Assembly (NCBI RefSeq): GCF_004363045.1
Contig: NZ_SNYJ01000005.1
Span: 124,001 to 188,000 of the forward strand
Reading direction: 5' to 3'
DNA length: 64,000 nucleotides
From: Aureibacillus halotolerans
GTDB taxonomy: Bacteria > Bacillota > Bacilli > Bacillales > DSM-28697
The notes below the pieces were generated by a model. It made no database searches. It had not been told where the DNA came from and worked only from the letters and a program-made list of their open reading frames with translations. The translations under genes and the position numbers were made by a program. Position 1 is the first letter of the stretch; every line of letters starts with the position of its first letter. This document shows, piece after piece, positions 32,613 to 40,933 of this stretch.

Positions 32613-32645
32613 AACGAGGTAGGAGTTTTGGCTTCCTCGTTTTTC
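32613..32645 (+). terminator. Terminator at the end of repeat region R1
   Basis: AACGAGG, 15 bases, CCTCGTT and a T tract. No gene lies directly upstream on the plus strand, so it would end a non-coding transcript running through R1. Confidence 0.6.
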
Positions 32646-32663
32646 TCTCATCGAGTTAAACAT

Positions 32664-32675
32664 TATAACGTTATA
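32664..32675 (+). promoter_or_regulatory. Palindromic site upstream of the amino-sugar-acid operon
   Basis: TATAACGTTATA, a perfect 12-bp palindrome 60 bases before the first gene. It is a candidate operator for the GntR-type regulator encoded in the operon. Clear -35/-10 boxes were not identified. Confidence 0.4.
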
Positions 32676-32735
32676 TTTACTTTGTTAATTTTTTTTGTTA
32701 CAGTGGTAGGCACTAGAGAAGAGAGGTGAGAAAAG

Positions 32736-33836
32736 ATGAGCCGTCTCGTACTAAGAAATGTGAAAACGGTGACAGAAGACGTGTTTGATCTGACGATTGC
32801 TGAAGGCGCCATCACTAGCCTGGACAAGCCAGGCAGTGGGGTTGGTGAGCATGTGATTGATTTTAAAGAAAGCGTTTATATGTCTAGTGGATGGATTGAT
32901 ATGCATGTCCATGCCTTCAAGGAATTCTCGCCTTACGGAGATGACATTGATGAAATCGGATATAAACTAGGTGCGACAACGATTGTTGACGCTGGAAGCA
33001 CAGGAGCGGATCGAATCGATGATTTGGTCGCTGCTGGCCGACAAGCCAAAACGAACTTGCTCGCCTTTTGCAACATCTCGCGTATTGGGTTGGAACGAAT
33101 TGATGAGCTGACAGACAAGGCATGGCTGGATGAATCAGTACTTGTTCAAAAGGTGCAGGATCATCAAGACACTATTGTCGGGTTAAAAGCGCGAATTAGC
33201 CGCAGCGTAGTAGGTGAGCAAGGCATTAAACCGTTAGATGTTGCCAGGCGTTTTTCGGAAAAGACGCAGCTGCCTTTAATGGTTCACATCGGTTCTGGAC
33301 CACCAGATATTCGCGAAGTGCTGGAGAGATTGCAATCGAGGGACATCATTACGCACTACTTAAATGGAAAAGCGAACAATCTCTTTGATGATTCCGGTCA
33401 GCCGCTCCCTGCATTTTTAGCAGCCATTGATCGTGGCGTTCATCTTGATGTCGGTCATGGAAACGCTAGCTTTTCTTTTGACGTAGCGGATCAAGCGAAG
33501 CTAGCCGGCATTCCTTTTCATACGATCAGTACCGACATTTACCGAAAAAATCGGCTTGAAGGTCCCGTGTACAGTTTAGCCAGTGTGTTAAGCAAATTTA
33601 TTGCCCTTGGTTACTCGCTAACTGAGGTGATCGCAGCTGTGACAACAAGCGCTGCAACATGGCTTGGCCGTCCAGAGCTTGGACGAATTGAAGCAGGGGA
33701 CGCAGCCAACCTGACATTGTTTTCTTTGGAGGACAAGCCGCTCACGTTGGTTGATTCCGAAGGTGCTGAACGCCTCACACAGCAGCAAATTAATGTTAAA
33801 GGAGTGGTTGTGAATGGCGAATACGTCGAACTCTAA
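32736..33836 (+). CDS. Amidohydrolase/deacetylase family metallohydrolase (EF_0837-like)
   Basis: Protein of 366 residues of the dihydroorotase-like amidohydrolase group. Metal ligands are visible in order: GWIDMHVHAF (H-x-H), GLKARISRSVVG (the Lys that is carboxylated), MVHIGSGP, THYLNG and TDIYRK (Asp). This subgroup (EF_0837 of Enterococcus, Atu3266) includes enzymes that remove acetyl groups from N-acetylated amino compounds. It is the first gene of an operon with an ammonia-lyase and aldolase of D-glucosaminate breakdown, which suggests that it deacetylates an N-acetylated form of the substrate. GAGAGGTGAG precedes the ATG. Overlaps the next gene by 23 bases. Confidence 0.85.
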   Translation: MSRLVLRNVKTVTEDVFDLTIAEGAITSLDKPGSGVGEHVIDFKESVYMSSGWIDMHVHAFKEFSPYGDDIDEIGYKLGATTIVDAGSTGADRIDDLVAAGRQAKTNLLAFCNISRIGLERIDELTDKAWLDESVLVQKVQDHQDTIVGLKARISRSVVGEQGIKPLDVARRFSEKTQLPLMVHIGSGPPDIREVLERLQSRDIITHYLNGKANNLFDDSGQPLPAFLAAIDRGVHLDVGHGNASFSFDVADQAKLAGIPFHTISTDIYRKNRLEGPVYSLASVLSKFIALGYSLTEVIAAVTTSAATWLGRPELGRIEAGDAANLTLFSLEDKPLTLVDSEGAERLTQQQINVKGVVVNGEYVEL

Positions 33837-34920
33837 TTCAAAATACGGTCTTAAACGAGTCATTAATGCAAGTGGTCGCATGAGCATCCTTGGGGTCTCG
33901 GCGCCAACGGATACAGTCATGGAAGCCATGAAACAAGGTGGACAGCGTTACGTGGAAATCGCCGATCTTGTTGATAAGGCTGGCGCTCATGTCGCGGGTC
34001 TTCTCGGATCAGAGTCGGCCGTTGTGGTGAATTCAGCGTCCAGCGGCATTGCACTATCTGTCGCAGCGATTGTCACAGGAGGCAATCGACGCAAAAGCGA
34101 ACGTCTCCATCAAGAGCCGATCGAGAAAAACGAGATCCTTCTGTTTAAAGGTCATAATGTGCAGTATGGGGCGCCCGTAGAGACGATGGTCTACCTAGGT
34201 GGTGGCAAGGTTGTTGAAGTGGGGTATGCCAATGAAGGCAAAGCGGAGCATTTAGAGGATGCCATCAATGAGCGGACCGCAGCCATCTTGTTCGTTAAGT
34301 CACATCACTGTGTGCAGAAAAACATGATATCGGCGGAAGAAGCATGGGAAGTTGCTCAAAAAGCTGGAGTTCCTCTGATCATTGACGCTGCTGCTGAAGA
34401 AGACCTTAAAAAATACGTGCAACTATCTGACCTTGCCATTTATAGCGGCTCAAAGGCGATTGAAGGACCGACATCAGGTATTGTCGCCGGAAAAACCGAC
34501 CATATTGAAGCAGTTAAAATGCAGCTGCATTGCATTGGCCGCAGCATGAAAGTTGGCAAGGAAACAAGCTTCGGGTTGCTGCAAGCGCTAGATGAGTACT
34601 TTGTTAAAACGGACAACAGTCAAAATGAAAAAGAGTCCCTTCAAGGGCTAGCAACGCTGAGTGATCTCGCTGGTGTCTCTGTGTCCATCGTTCAAGATGA
34701 GGCTGGCCGAGAGATTTACCGCGCACGCATTCAGATTACTGAAGAGGAAGCGCCTTGTTCTGCGAAGGAAGCCAATGATCAGCTGAAAAACGGTTCAATC
34801 GCCATTTATACGAGAGATTATGGCGTGCGCCAAGGATTCTTTGACATTGACCCTCGACCGCTACAAGGGGACGATATCGATGTCATTAAACAACGCTTGC
34901 AAGACATTTTAGGGGGATGA
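33814..34920 (+). CDS. DgaE-like PLP-dependent ammonia-lyase (SelA-related)
   Basis: Protein of 368 residues with the fold of PLP-dependent SelA-like enzymes. The lysine that holds the cofactor is in LAIYSGSKAIEGPTSGIVAG, preceded by VPLIIDAAAEEDLKKYV with the Asp that pairs with the pyridine nitrogen. Relatives DgaE of Salmonella and EF_0838 convert D-glucosaminate 6-phosphate to 2-keto-3-deoxygluconate 6-phosphate and ammonia. AAAGGAG lies 10 bases before the ATG inside the upstream gene. Its neighbours, an aldolase and a kinase, fit this pathway. Confidence 0.87.
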   Translation: MANTSNSNSKYGLKRVINASGRMSILGVSAPTDTVMEAMKQGGQRYVEIADLVDKAGAHVAGLLGSESAVVVNSASSGIALSVAAIVTGGNRRKSERLHQEPIEKNEILLFKGHNVQYGAPVETMVYLGGGKVVEVGYANEGKAEHLEDAINERTAAILFVKSHHCVQKNMISAEEAWEVAQKAGVPLIIDAAAEEDLKKYVQLSDLAIYSGSKAIEGPTSGIVAGKTDHIEAVKMQLHCIGRSMKVGKETSFGLLQALDEYFVKTDNSQNEKESLQGLATLSDLAGVSVSIVQDEAGREIYRARIQITEEEAPCSAKEANDQLKNGSIAIYTRDYGVRQGFFDIDPRPLQGDDIDVIKQRLQDILGG

Positions 34921-34925
34921 ATGAA

Positions 34926-35678
34926 ATGGGAACAATAGAACAAAGGTTGTATAAAAATCGTGTGGCATTAAATGTGTTGGCCAATTCTATTGACAACGCA
35001 AAAGACGTGTTCAAAGCAGCTGAAGGGCATGTGTTGGTTGGTGTGCTTTCGAAAGATTACCCAACGGTGGACGAAGGCGTCACGGCGATGAAAGCTTATG
35101 GAGAAGCGATTGACGGAGCGGTGTCCATCGGGCTTGGTGCCGGAGACAACAGACAGGCAGCAGTGGTTGCAGAGATTGCCAAGCATTATGGAGGTAGTCA
35201 CATCAACCAAGTGTTCCCTGCGGTCGGCGCGACACGAGCCAATTTAGGGGAAAAGGACAGCTGGATTAATGCTCTTGTCTCTCCTTCTGGGAAAACAGGG
35301 TACGTGAACATCTCTACTGGTCCAGAAAGTGCAGCGGCAGGAAAAGCGCTTGTGCCAGTCGAAGCAGCCATTGCGCTCGTGAAGGATATGGGAGGAAATG
35401 CCCTGAAGTTTTTCCCAATGAAAGGCCTTGCTTGTGAGGACGAATACCGCGCTGTTGCTAAAGCCTGTGCAGACGCAGATTTTGCCCTAGAACCAACAGG
35501 AGGAATCGACCTCGATAACTTCAAAACGATCCTGGCTATTGCCTTAGACGCCGGTGTTCAAAAAGTTATCCCTCATGTGTATTCTTCAATCGTCGACAAA
35601 GCCTCTGGAGAAACGCGTGTTGCCGATGTAGAAACGTTATTACACACAGTGAAAACCTTGGTGGATAAGTATGAGTAA
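34926..35678 (+). CDS. DgaF-like 2-keto-3-deoxy-6-phosphogluconate aldolase
   Basis: Protein of 250 residues of the EF_0839/DgaF aldolase group. The fold is a TIM barrel, with the Schiff-base lysine most likely in NALKFFPMKGL and glycine-rich phosphate loops in SIGLGAGDNRQAAVVAEIAK and LEPTGGIDLDNFKTIL. It would split KDPG into pyruvate and glyceraldehyde 3-phosphate. The ATG at 34926 has AGGGGG 9 bases upstream, while the ATG at 34917 touches that sequence directly; both are in frame. The end overlaps the kinase gene by 8 bases. Confidence 0.87.
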   Translation: MGTIEQRLYKNRVALNVLANSIDNAKDVFKAAEGHVLVGVLSKDYPTVDEGVTAMKAYGEAIDGAVSIGLGAGDNRQAAVVAEIAKHYGGSHINQVFPAVGATRANLGEKDSWINALVSPSGKTGYVNISTGPESAAAGKALVPVEAAIALVKDMGGNALKFFPMKGLACEDEYRAVAKACADADFALEPTGGIDLDNFKTILAIALDAGVQKVIPHVYSSIVDKASGETRVADVETLLHTVKTLVDKYE

Positions 35679-36684
35679 ACGAGTCGTGGCGTTTGGTGAG
35701 GTCATGATGCGGCTAGAGGTTCCGGGCTATGCATTATTGGCCCAAGGAGACAGCTTGAGCTATTCATTTTCCGGCACTGGCGTAAACGTCGCTTCGGCAA
35801 TGACTCGTCTTGGTCATTCCGGAGCGCTCGTGACAAAGCTCCCAGACAATTCAGTGGGGGATGCAGCATTTGCATGGCTACAGCGTCTTGGAATTGACCC
35901 TGCTTTAATCGAACGAAGCGGAGCTTACTTGGGGATGTATTTCCTCGAAAATGGCTTCGGCACACGCCCGAGCAAAGTGACGTATACGAACCGACTTGAA
36001 AGTAGCTTCAATACGGCGGAATGGTCCGAGAGTACGCTGGAAAGCATTGCTGCGCAAACCGATTTGCTTCACGTTGATGGCATTGCTTTGGCGATGACCG
36101 ATCGTGTTCGTGACAATATGAAGGCGTTGGCAAGGAAAGTAAAGGATCATGGTGGACAAGTATGCTTTGATTGCAACTTTCGCCCTTCGCTTTGGGGAGA
36201 GCGTGCAAATGAGGCGAAGGGGCATTATGAAGACATGTTGGCGATGGCTGATATCGTCTTTATGAATGAGAAAGATGCCTTGAATACGCTTGGATTGACA
36301 AGTCGCTATACGGATCGAGCAGATCAGCTTGAGGAGCTTATCCCACAAGTTGCAGACAAATATGCTATTTCAGTTATTGCAGGCACTCACCGTACGGTTC
36401 ACAGCGACAACAGGCACTCCATTCGCGGCTATTTGTGGAAAGCAGGACGCTTTGCCTATGCCGAGCCACCTGCCTTTGCCGTGCATGACCGCATTGGCTC
36501 TGGAGATGCGTTTGCAAGTGGAATCTTGCATGGCGAACTTACAAAGTTGCCTGCAGAGGACACGGTCGCGTTTGCGGCGACGTCCAACATACTTGCTTGT
36601 ACGATTACTGGCGATACGCCAATGGCTACGGTTGAGGACATTCGTCAGGCGATGCGAGGACATACAACGGATGTCTCCAGATAA
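35671..36684 (+). CDS. PfkB family sugar kinase (2-keto-3-deoxygluconate kinase-like)
   Basis: Protein of 337 residues of the ribokinase/PfkB family: GEVMMRLEVPGYALLAQGDSLSYSFSGTGVNVASAMTRLGH near the N-terminus (substrate pocket and N-x-A), VCFDCNFRPSLWG in the middle, and the catalytic signature DRIGSGDAFASGILHG near residue 273 with the base Asp. Sequence features fit KDG kinase. In the operon it supplies the phosphate that a phosphotransferase system adds in the Salmonella D-glucosaminate route, either on the sugar acid before the lyase or on the keto-deoxy acid after it. Confidence 0.88.
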   Translation: MSKRVVAFGEVMMRLEVPGYALLAQGDSLSYSFSGTGVNVASAMTRLGHSGALVTKLPDNSVGDAAFAWLQRLGIDPALIERSGAYLGMYFLENGFGTRPSKVTYTNRLESSFNTAEWSESTLESIAAQTDLLHVDGIALAMTDRVRDNMKALARKVKDHGGQVCFDCNFRPSLWGERANEAKGHYEDMLAMADIVFMNEKDALNTLGLTSRYTDRADQLEELIPQVADKYAISVIAGTHRTVHSDNRHSIRGYLWKAGRFAYAEPPAFAVHDRIGSGDAFASGILHGELTKLPAEDTVAFAATSNILACTITGDTPMATVEDIRQAMRGHTTDVSR

Positions 36685-36722
36685 GAAAGGGGGAGGGCGT
36701 TATAAGGAAGCGCAAGGGACCA

Positions 36723-37412
36723 TTGTATTTGCAGATTAAGGAGACGATTAAGGATCGGATCCTTCACGGTGTGTATCCATTGTACACAACGATTCCTTCA
36801 GAGCCTCAGCTGGAGGAGGAATTTAGTGTTAGCAAAATTACAATCCGCAACGCCATTAAGGAGCTTGTCACGGAAGGGTATCTTGAAACGGCAAGTGGAA
36901 GAGGGACGAAGGTCATTGCCAATACACCTTCTCCACGGCTTGCCAAAGGGAAACGCTTCACGGAGTGGCTCGTCGATGAAGGGCACAAGCTAGAAAAAAG
37001 GATCATCTCGATTGCTCCATGCAAGGTGGACCCTTCCTCCTTCTTGTTTGGCTCTTTAGGTTCGACATGCCTGCAAGTGAAAAGGCTTTATTTACTTGAT
37101 GAAGCCCCTTATATCTATTTTATTCATTATATAAAGGTCGATGAGCAAACGCTTTTGAATGTGCCGCAAACGATTACGTCGCTATACAGGTTTATGGATG
37201 AGGCGGGCATTCATTTAGAAGCGTTTAAGGATGAATTTTCCGTTGCTATCCCTCCTGAAGAGGTGAGCGCCATGCTTGAGCTTTCCGACCAATCTCCTTT
37301 ATTGAAAAGGATACGTTGGTCAACGGATGAAAAAGCTCAATTGGTTGAATACAGTGAGGGGTATTATATGACGGACAAACAACATTATGTCGTCACATAC
37401 AATGATCTTTAA
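36723..37412 (+). CDS. GntR family regulator with UTRA domain
   Basis: Protein of 229 residues from a TTG start. Winged helix at about 1-65 (YLQIKETIKDRILHGVYPLYTTIPSEPQLEEEFSVSKITIRNAIKELVTEGYLETASGRGTKV), UTRA ligand domain at 85-225. The gene lies inside the operon and should control it in response to a pathway sugar phosphate. Start is uncertain: relatives begin with a few more residues, and here the frame reads IRKRKGPLYLQIK with GGGGAGG placed before an ATA at 36702, so translation might begin at ATA or the original ATG may have mutated. Confidence 0.87.
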   Translation: MYLQIKETIKDRILHGVYPLYTTIPSEPQLEEEFSVSKITIRNAIKELVTEGYLETASGRGTKVIANTPSPRLAKGKRFTEWLVDEGHKLEKRIISIAPCKVDPSSFLFGSLGSTCLQVKRLYLLDEAPYIYFIHYIKVDEQTLLNVPQTITSLYRFMDEAGIHLEAFKDEFSVAIPPEEVSAMLELSDQSPLLKRIRWSTDEKAQLVEYSEGYYMTDKQHYVVTYNDL

Positions 37413-37437
37413 TCAAAGCTGTTAGAAGGAGGTTATT

Positions 37438-38763
37438 ATGGATATTTATTTGCTTAGTATTACGTTTTTGTCGATTGTTATTGTTATCTTAGGGGTGTCT
37501 TGGCTTAGATTGCATGCCTTTTTAAGCTTGACGATTGCAGGCTTGTTCCTCGCAATTTTCGCAGGGGTTGAGCTTGGGTCCATCGTTGACGCCTATGAAA
37601 AAGGGGTCGGTAATGTCCTCGGGCACCTCGTCGGTATTCTAGCTTTAGGGACGATCCTTGGAAAAATGATGTCTGATTCAGGCGCCGGGATGCAAGTATC
37701 TGAGTTCTTTGTGAAAAAGTTTGGTCAGAAGCGTTTGCCTTGGGCAATGCTGCTTTCTGGTTTTATCATTGGAATTCCGGTGTTTTTCGAAGTAGGTTTG
37801 GTCATTTTGCTGCCATTGGCGATTGCGATTCGCAAACAGACAAAGCAAAACATTATTCTGATTGCCATTCCAGTTCTTGCTGGTCTTTCGATTGTCCACG
37901 GCTTAGTCCCACCACATCCAGGGGCGATGACGGCCATTGAGATTTACGGAGCCAATCTAGGTCAAGTATTGCTCTATTCATTAATCATTGCGTTTCCAAC
38001 AGCGGTGGTGGCAGGCCCGATTTTCGCAAAATGGGTGCACAAGCGTGTTATTCCTGAAAACGAACCAGAGATTATAAAAGTAGAAACCAAAACTGACAGT
38101 GCCCCTGGGACGGGGATCTCATTTTTTGTTATTATTCTTCCTGTTCTTCTCATGATATTAACGGTCGTTACACCACTTTTTAATGTCTCTGGCGGCTTGG
38201 AGCAGTTTTTGCTCTTTATCGGTAACCCGGTCATTGCCTTGTTAATTTCAGTGTTCTTCGCCTATTTTTTCTTAGGATACAGAAAAGGAATGGATCGTAC
38301 GATGATTCAAAAGCTTACGGAGGATTGCCTGCTGCCATTGTCCTCCATTATTCTTATTATTGGTGCGGGTGGCGCCTTTAAAGAAATTCTAATTGTGAGT
38401 GGCGTAGGTGATACGATTGCGACCATGTCTGAGCAGCTGTCATTGTCGCCGATCGTGTTGGCCTTCTTAGTGGCAGGCCTGATTCGTGTCGCAACGGGTT
38501 CCGCCACGGTTGCTTTAACGACAGCCGCGGGGATTGTTGCCCCAGTCGTCGCTCAGATGTCCGATGTCAATCTAGAGCTACTTGTGATTGCGACGGGGGC
38601 AGGTTCGCTTATGCTTTCCCACGTCAACGATGCAGGTTTCTGGCTCGTGAAGGAATACATGGGGCTCACCGTCAAAGAAACATTTAAGACGTGGACGGTC
38701 ATGGAGACCTTACTAGCTTTCATTGCCTTTGGCTTAGCCCTTACGTTGGATATGTTTATTTAA
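37438..38763 (+). CDS. GntP family permease (gluconate:H+ symporter family)
   Basis: Membrane protein of 441 residues with 12-14 segments. Family features are GIPVFFEVGLVILLPLAIAI, the P-P-H-P-G motif in HGLVPPHPGAMTAIEIYGANLG, VSGVGDTIATM, and SATVALTTAAGIVAPVV in the second half with SLMLSHVNDAGFWLVKEYMG near the end. It imports gluconate-like sugar acids with protons. As the last gene of the operon it probably brings in the sugar acid (D-glucosaminate or its N-acetyl form) that the first genes break down. AGAAGGAGG precedes the ATG by 6 bases. Confidence 0.92.
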   Translation: MDIYLLSITFLSIVIVILGVSWLRLHAFLSLTIAGLFLAIFAGVELGSIVDAYEKGVGNVLGHLVGILALGTILGKMMSDSGAGMQVSEFFVKKFGQKRLPWAMLLSGFIIGIPVFFEVGLVILLPLAIAIRKQTKQNIILIAIPVLAGLSIVHGLVPPHPGAMTAIEIYGANLGQVLLYSLIIAFPTAVVAGPIFAKWVHKRVIPENEPEIIKVETKTDSAPGTGISFFVIILPVLLMILTVVTPLFNVSGGLEQFLLFIGNPVIALLISVFFAYFFLGYRKGMDRTMIQKLTEDCLLPLSSIILIIGAGGAFKEILIVSGVGDTIATMSEQLSLSPIVLAFLVAGLIRVATGSATVALTTAAGIVAPVVAQMSDVNLELLVIATGAGSLMLSHVNDAGFWLVKEYMGLTVKETFKTWTVMETLLAFIAFGLALTLDMFI

Positions 38764-38776
38764 ATAAATGCCATAC

Positions 38777-38812
38777 AAAGCCGCCCCATTTTAGAATGGA
38801 GCGGCTTTTGTA
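38777..38812 (+). terminator. Terminator between gntP-like and GH127 genes
   Basis: AAAGCCGC-CCCATT / AATGGAGCGGCTTT with one mismatch and a TTAG loop, then TTG. Palindromic enough to serve the convergent GH127 gene as well. Confidence 0.75.
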
Positions 38813-38860
38813 CGCCTGAAAAATGTTCTGATTTCCTTTAAACTTGCCGTCTGAAGTCAT

Positions 38861-40807
38861 TCAATTGGAGTGGGAATAACGAATCCAGACACTCATTTCA
38901 CCCGTTTTGCGGTTTCCCCACAAATAATAGGGGATGGCGCGAAAGCGTGTTTCCTTTTTATTCTTTTGAAGTGGTCGATAGGATCGTTCCTCGGACCAAT
39001 CTTGGTCTTCTATTAAGGCATTTCCTTCAATGATTTCACAGCCTCCCAAAATATCAGATGCGAAATGGTTGCTCAAATCAAGGTTTTCTGCAAGCGACAA
39101 AGCAGCAATAGGAGCGCTGTTATCAGCTTCTTCTATACAATACACCAAAGGGCCTCGCTGAATAGCAGTTTTCCCTATATTTGCTCGGATGTGAGGATGA
39201 GCAGCGATTAATTGCGTATCCATTGATAACATCCATTCTATCGTATCTCCATCTGCCCAGTTGCGTTCTATTTTTGCATACCCCTTTTCTACCTGATAAG
39301 GGTGAACCTCTCCGTTCACTTTTAAGATAGGATTTTTGCTATGGGACCAATCGGGAACTCGTAGTGCAAGTTCAAACAATTCATTGGTAGTACCCGGCAT
39401 AGTGATATTAAATTGAACCTTGCCATTCCAAGGCATTTCAGATTGCTGCGTTATGGTCACTTTACCTCCAGCGACTGTCTCGAAACGTATATCAGATCCA
39501 ATGAAAAGATGGACATAAACCGCTTTCCCGCCATTCGATACGTCGTAAATATAATCGTTTAGAGAGCTAAGCAATCTCGCCACATTGGGAGGACAGCAGG
39601 AACACCCAAACCACTTTTGACGAACTGGTTTGACATGACGCTTGTCTGGATTTTTCTCGCTTGCTTCTGGCCAAACTTCAAGCGGATTCACATAGAAGAA
39701 ATGTTTCCCATCCTTCGACATACTGCCTAACACATTGTTGTACAGTGCTCTTTCCATCACATCAGCGTACTCGCTGTTGGCCTCCAACTTTAGCATCCTT
39801 TTCGCCCAAAAAATCAAACCTATTGAAGCGCACGTTTCCGCATACGCCATATCATTAGGTAAATCATAATCAAAAGTAAAGGCTTCACCTAAATGAGTCG
39901 CTCCAACGCCCCCAGTAATATACATTTGCTTGTGTGTTGTGTTATTCCACAAACGCTTGCATGCTTCCAGAAGCTCACTATCATTGGTTAGTCGAGCCAA
40001 ATCAGCCATTGCGGTGTACATATAAACGGCTCTGACGGAATGCCCAACGGCAACGGATTGTTCTCGTACGGGGAGGTGTGCTTGATAAACTTCTAAATTA
40101 GGCTTCCCCTTATTCCAAATCGTTGTTCTTCCCCGACGCTCCCACTCTTCAATGAAGTACTCGGGTTTTTGTCCTCTTTCATCAATAAAGTAACGACTGA
40201 GGTTTAAATAGCGCTCTTCTTTGCTGACTTCATATAGCTTAACTAACGCCAGTTCAATCTCCTGGTGACCACAGTAAGCAGGCATTTGACCAGGCTCCCT
40301 GCCAAACAAGCTTTCAATTAAATCCACGAAACGGCATGCAATATCAAGCAAATAGCGTTTCCCTGTTGTCTGATAATATGCAACTGCCGCTTCAATAAGA
40401 TGACCAGCGCAATACAGCTCATGTGCTTCATAGAGGTTTGTCCACTGCTTCCCAGCTTCTTGAATGGTAAAGTATGTATTCAAATAGCCGTTATCATGTT
40501 GTGCTTTCCCTATCAGTTCAATCGCTGCGTCGGCTGTATTCTCTAATTCTGAATCGGGATGATGACGCAACGAATAAGCAACGGCCTCCAGCCATTTGTA
40601 CAAATCACTGTCTTGGAAAATCCAGCCTCCGAATTCCCCTTCTTCTAGACCTGCAGCAATTTTAAAATTACGAATCGAATAACTCGGTTCAGCATCTTTA
40701 ACTCTGTCATTAAGTGCGTCCCATTGATAAGGGATGACTGTTTGACGAACCAGCTCTGAATAACTATGCCAGAATGGATCTTTTATTAGTACCTCTGTGT
40801 TTGTCAA
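38861..40807 (-). CDS. Glycoside hydrolase family 127 (beta-L-arabinofuranosidase-like)
   Basis: Protein of 648 residues with the (alpha/alpha)6 barrel of GH127: LEEGEFGGWIFQDSDLYKWLEAVAYSL, LYEAHELYCAGHLIEAAVAYY, then YITGGVGATHLGEAFTFDYDLPNDMAYAETCAS with the catalytic Glu, and FGCSCCPPNVARLL with the zinc-bound catalytic Cys cluster. Known members such as HypBA1 remove beta-L-arabinofuranose from plant hydroxyproline glycans. No signal peptide, so it works in the cytosol on imported oligosaccharides. The start is a TTG with AGGAGGG 6 bases upstream. A TATAAT at 40847-40852 on the minus strand lacks a good -35, fitting control by the divergent AraC-type activator. Confidence 0.92.
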   Translation of the reverse strand: MTNTEVLIKDPFWHSYSELVRQTVIPYQWDALNDRVKDAEPSYSIRNFKIAAGLEEGEFGGWIFQDSDLYKWLEAVAYSLRHHPDSELENTADAAIELIGKAQHDNGYLNTYFTIQEAGKQWTNLYEAHELYCAGHLIEAAVAYYQTTGKRYLLDIACRFVDLIESLFGREPGQMPAYCGHQEIELALVKLYEVSKEERYLNLSRYFIDERGQKPEYFIEEWERRGRTTIWNKGKPNLEVYQAHLPVREQSVAVGHSVRAVYMYTAMADLARLTNDSELLEACKRLWNNTTHKQMYITGGVGATHLGEAFTFDYDLPNDMAYAETCASIGLIFWAKRMLKLEANSEYADVMERALYNNVLGSMSKDGKHFFYVNPLEVWPEASEKNPDKRHVKPVRQKWFGCSCCPPNVARLLSSLNDYIYDVSNGGKAVYVHLFIGSDIRFETVAGGKVTITQQSEMPWNGKVQFNITMPGTTNELFELALRVPDWSHSKNPILKVNGEVHPYQVEKGYAKIERNWADGDTIEWMLSMDTQLIAAHPHIRANIGKTAIQRGPLVYCIEEADNSAPIAALSLAENLDLSNHFASDILGGCEIIEGNALIEDQDWSEERSYRPLQKNKKETRFRAIPYYLWGNRKTGEMSVWIRYSHSN

Positions 40808-40827
40808 ATGAAACCCTCCTATAAAAA

Positions 40828-40856
40828 TTGACTCTATTCTATTTCAATTATATCCT
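40828..40856 (+). promoter_or_regulatory. Promoter candidate for the AraC gene and divergent control region
   Basis: TTGACT, 17 bases, TATCCT on the plus strand. On the minus strand TATAAT at 40852-40847 serves GH127. Two ATAGCG direct repeats 12 bases apart (40862 and 40874) may be an activator site. Confidence 0.4.
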
Positions 40857-40933
40857 TTGGTATAGCGTCACTAATAGCGAAGTATTGAACTATTTTTTAT
40901 AAAAAACAACACAACTTGGAAAGGAAATACAGA

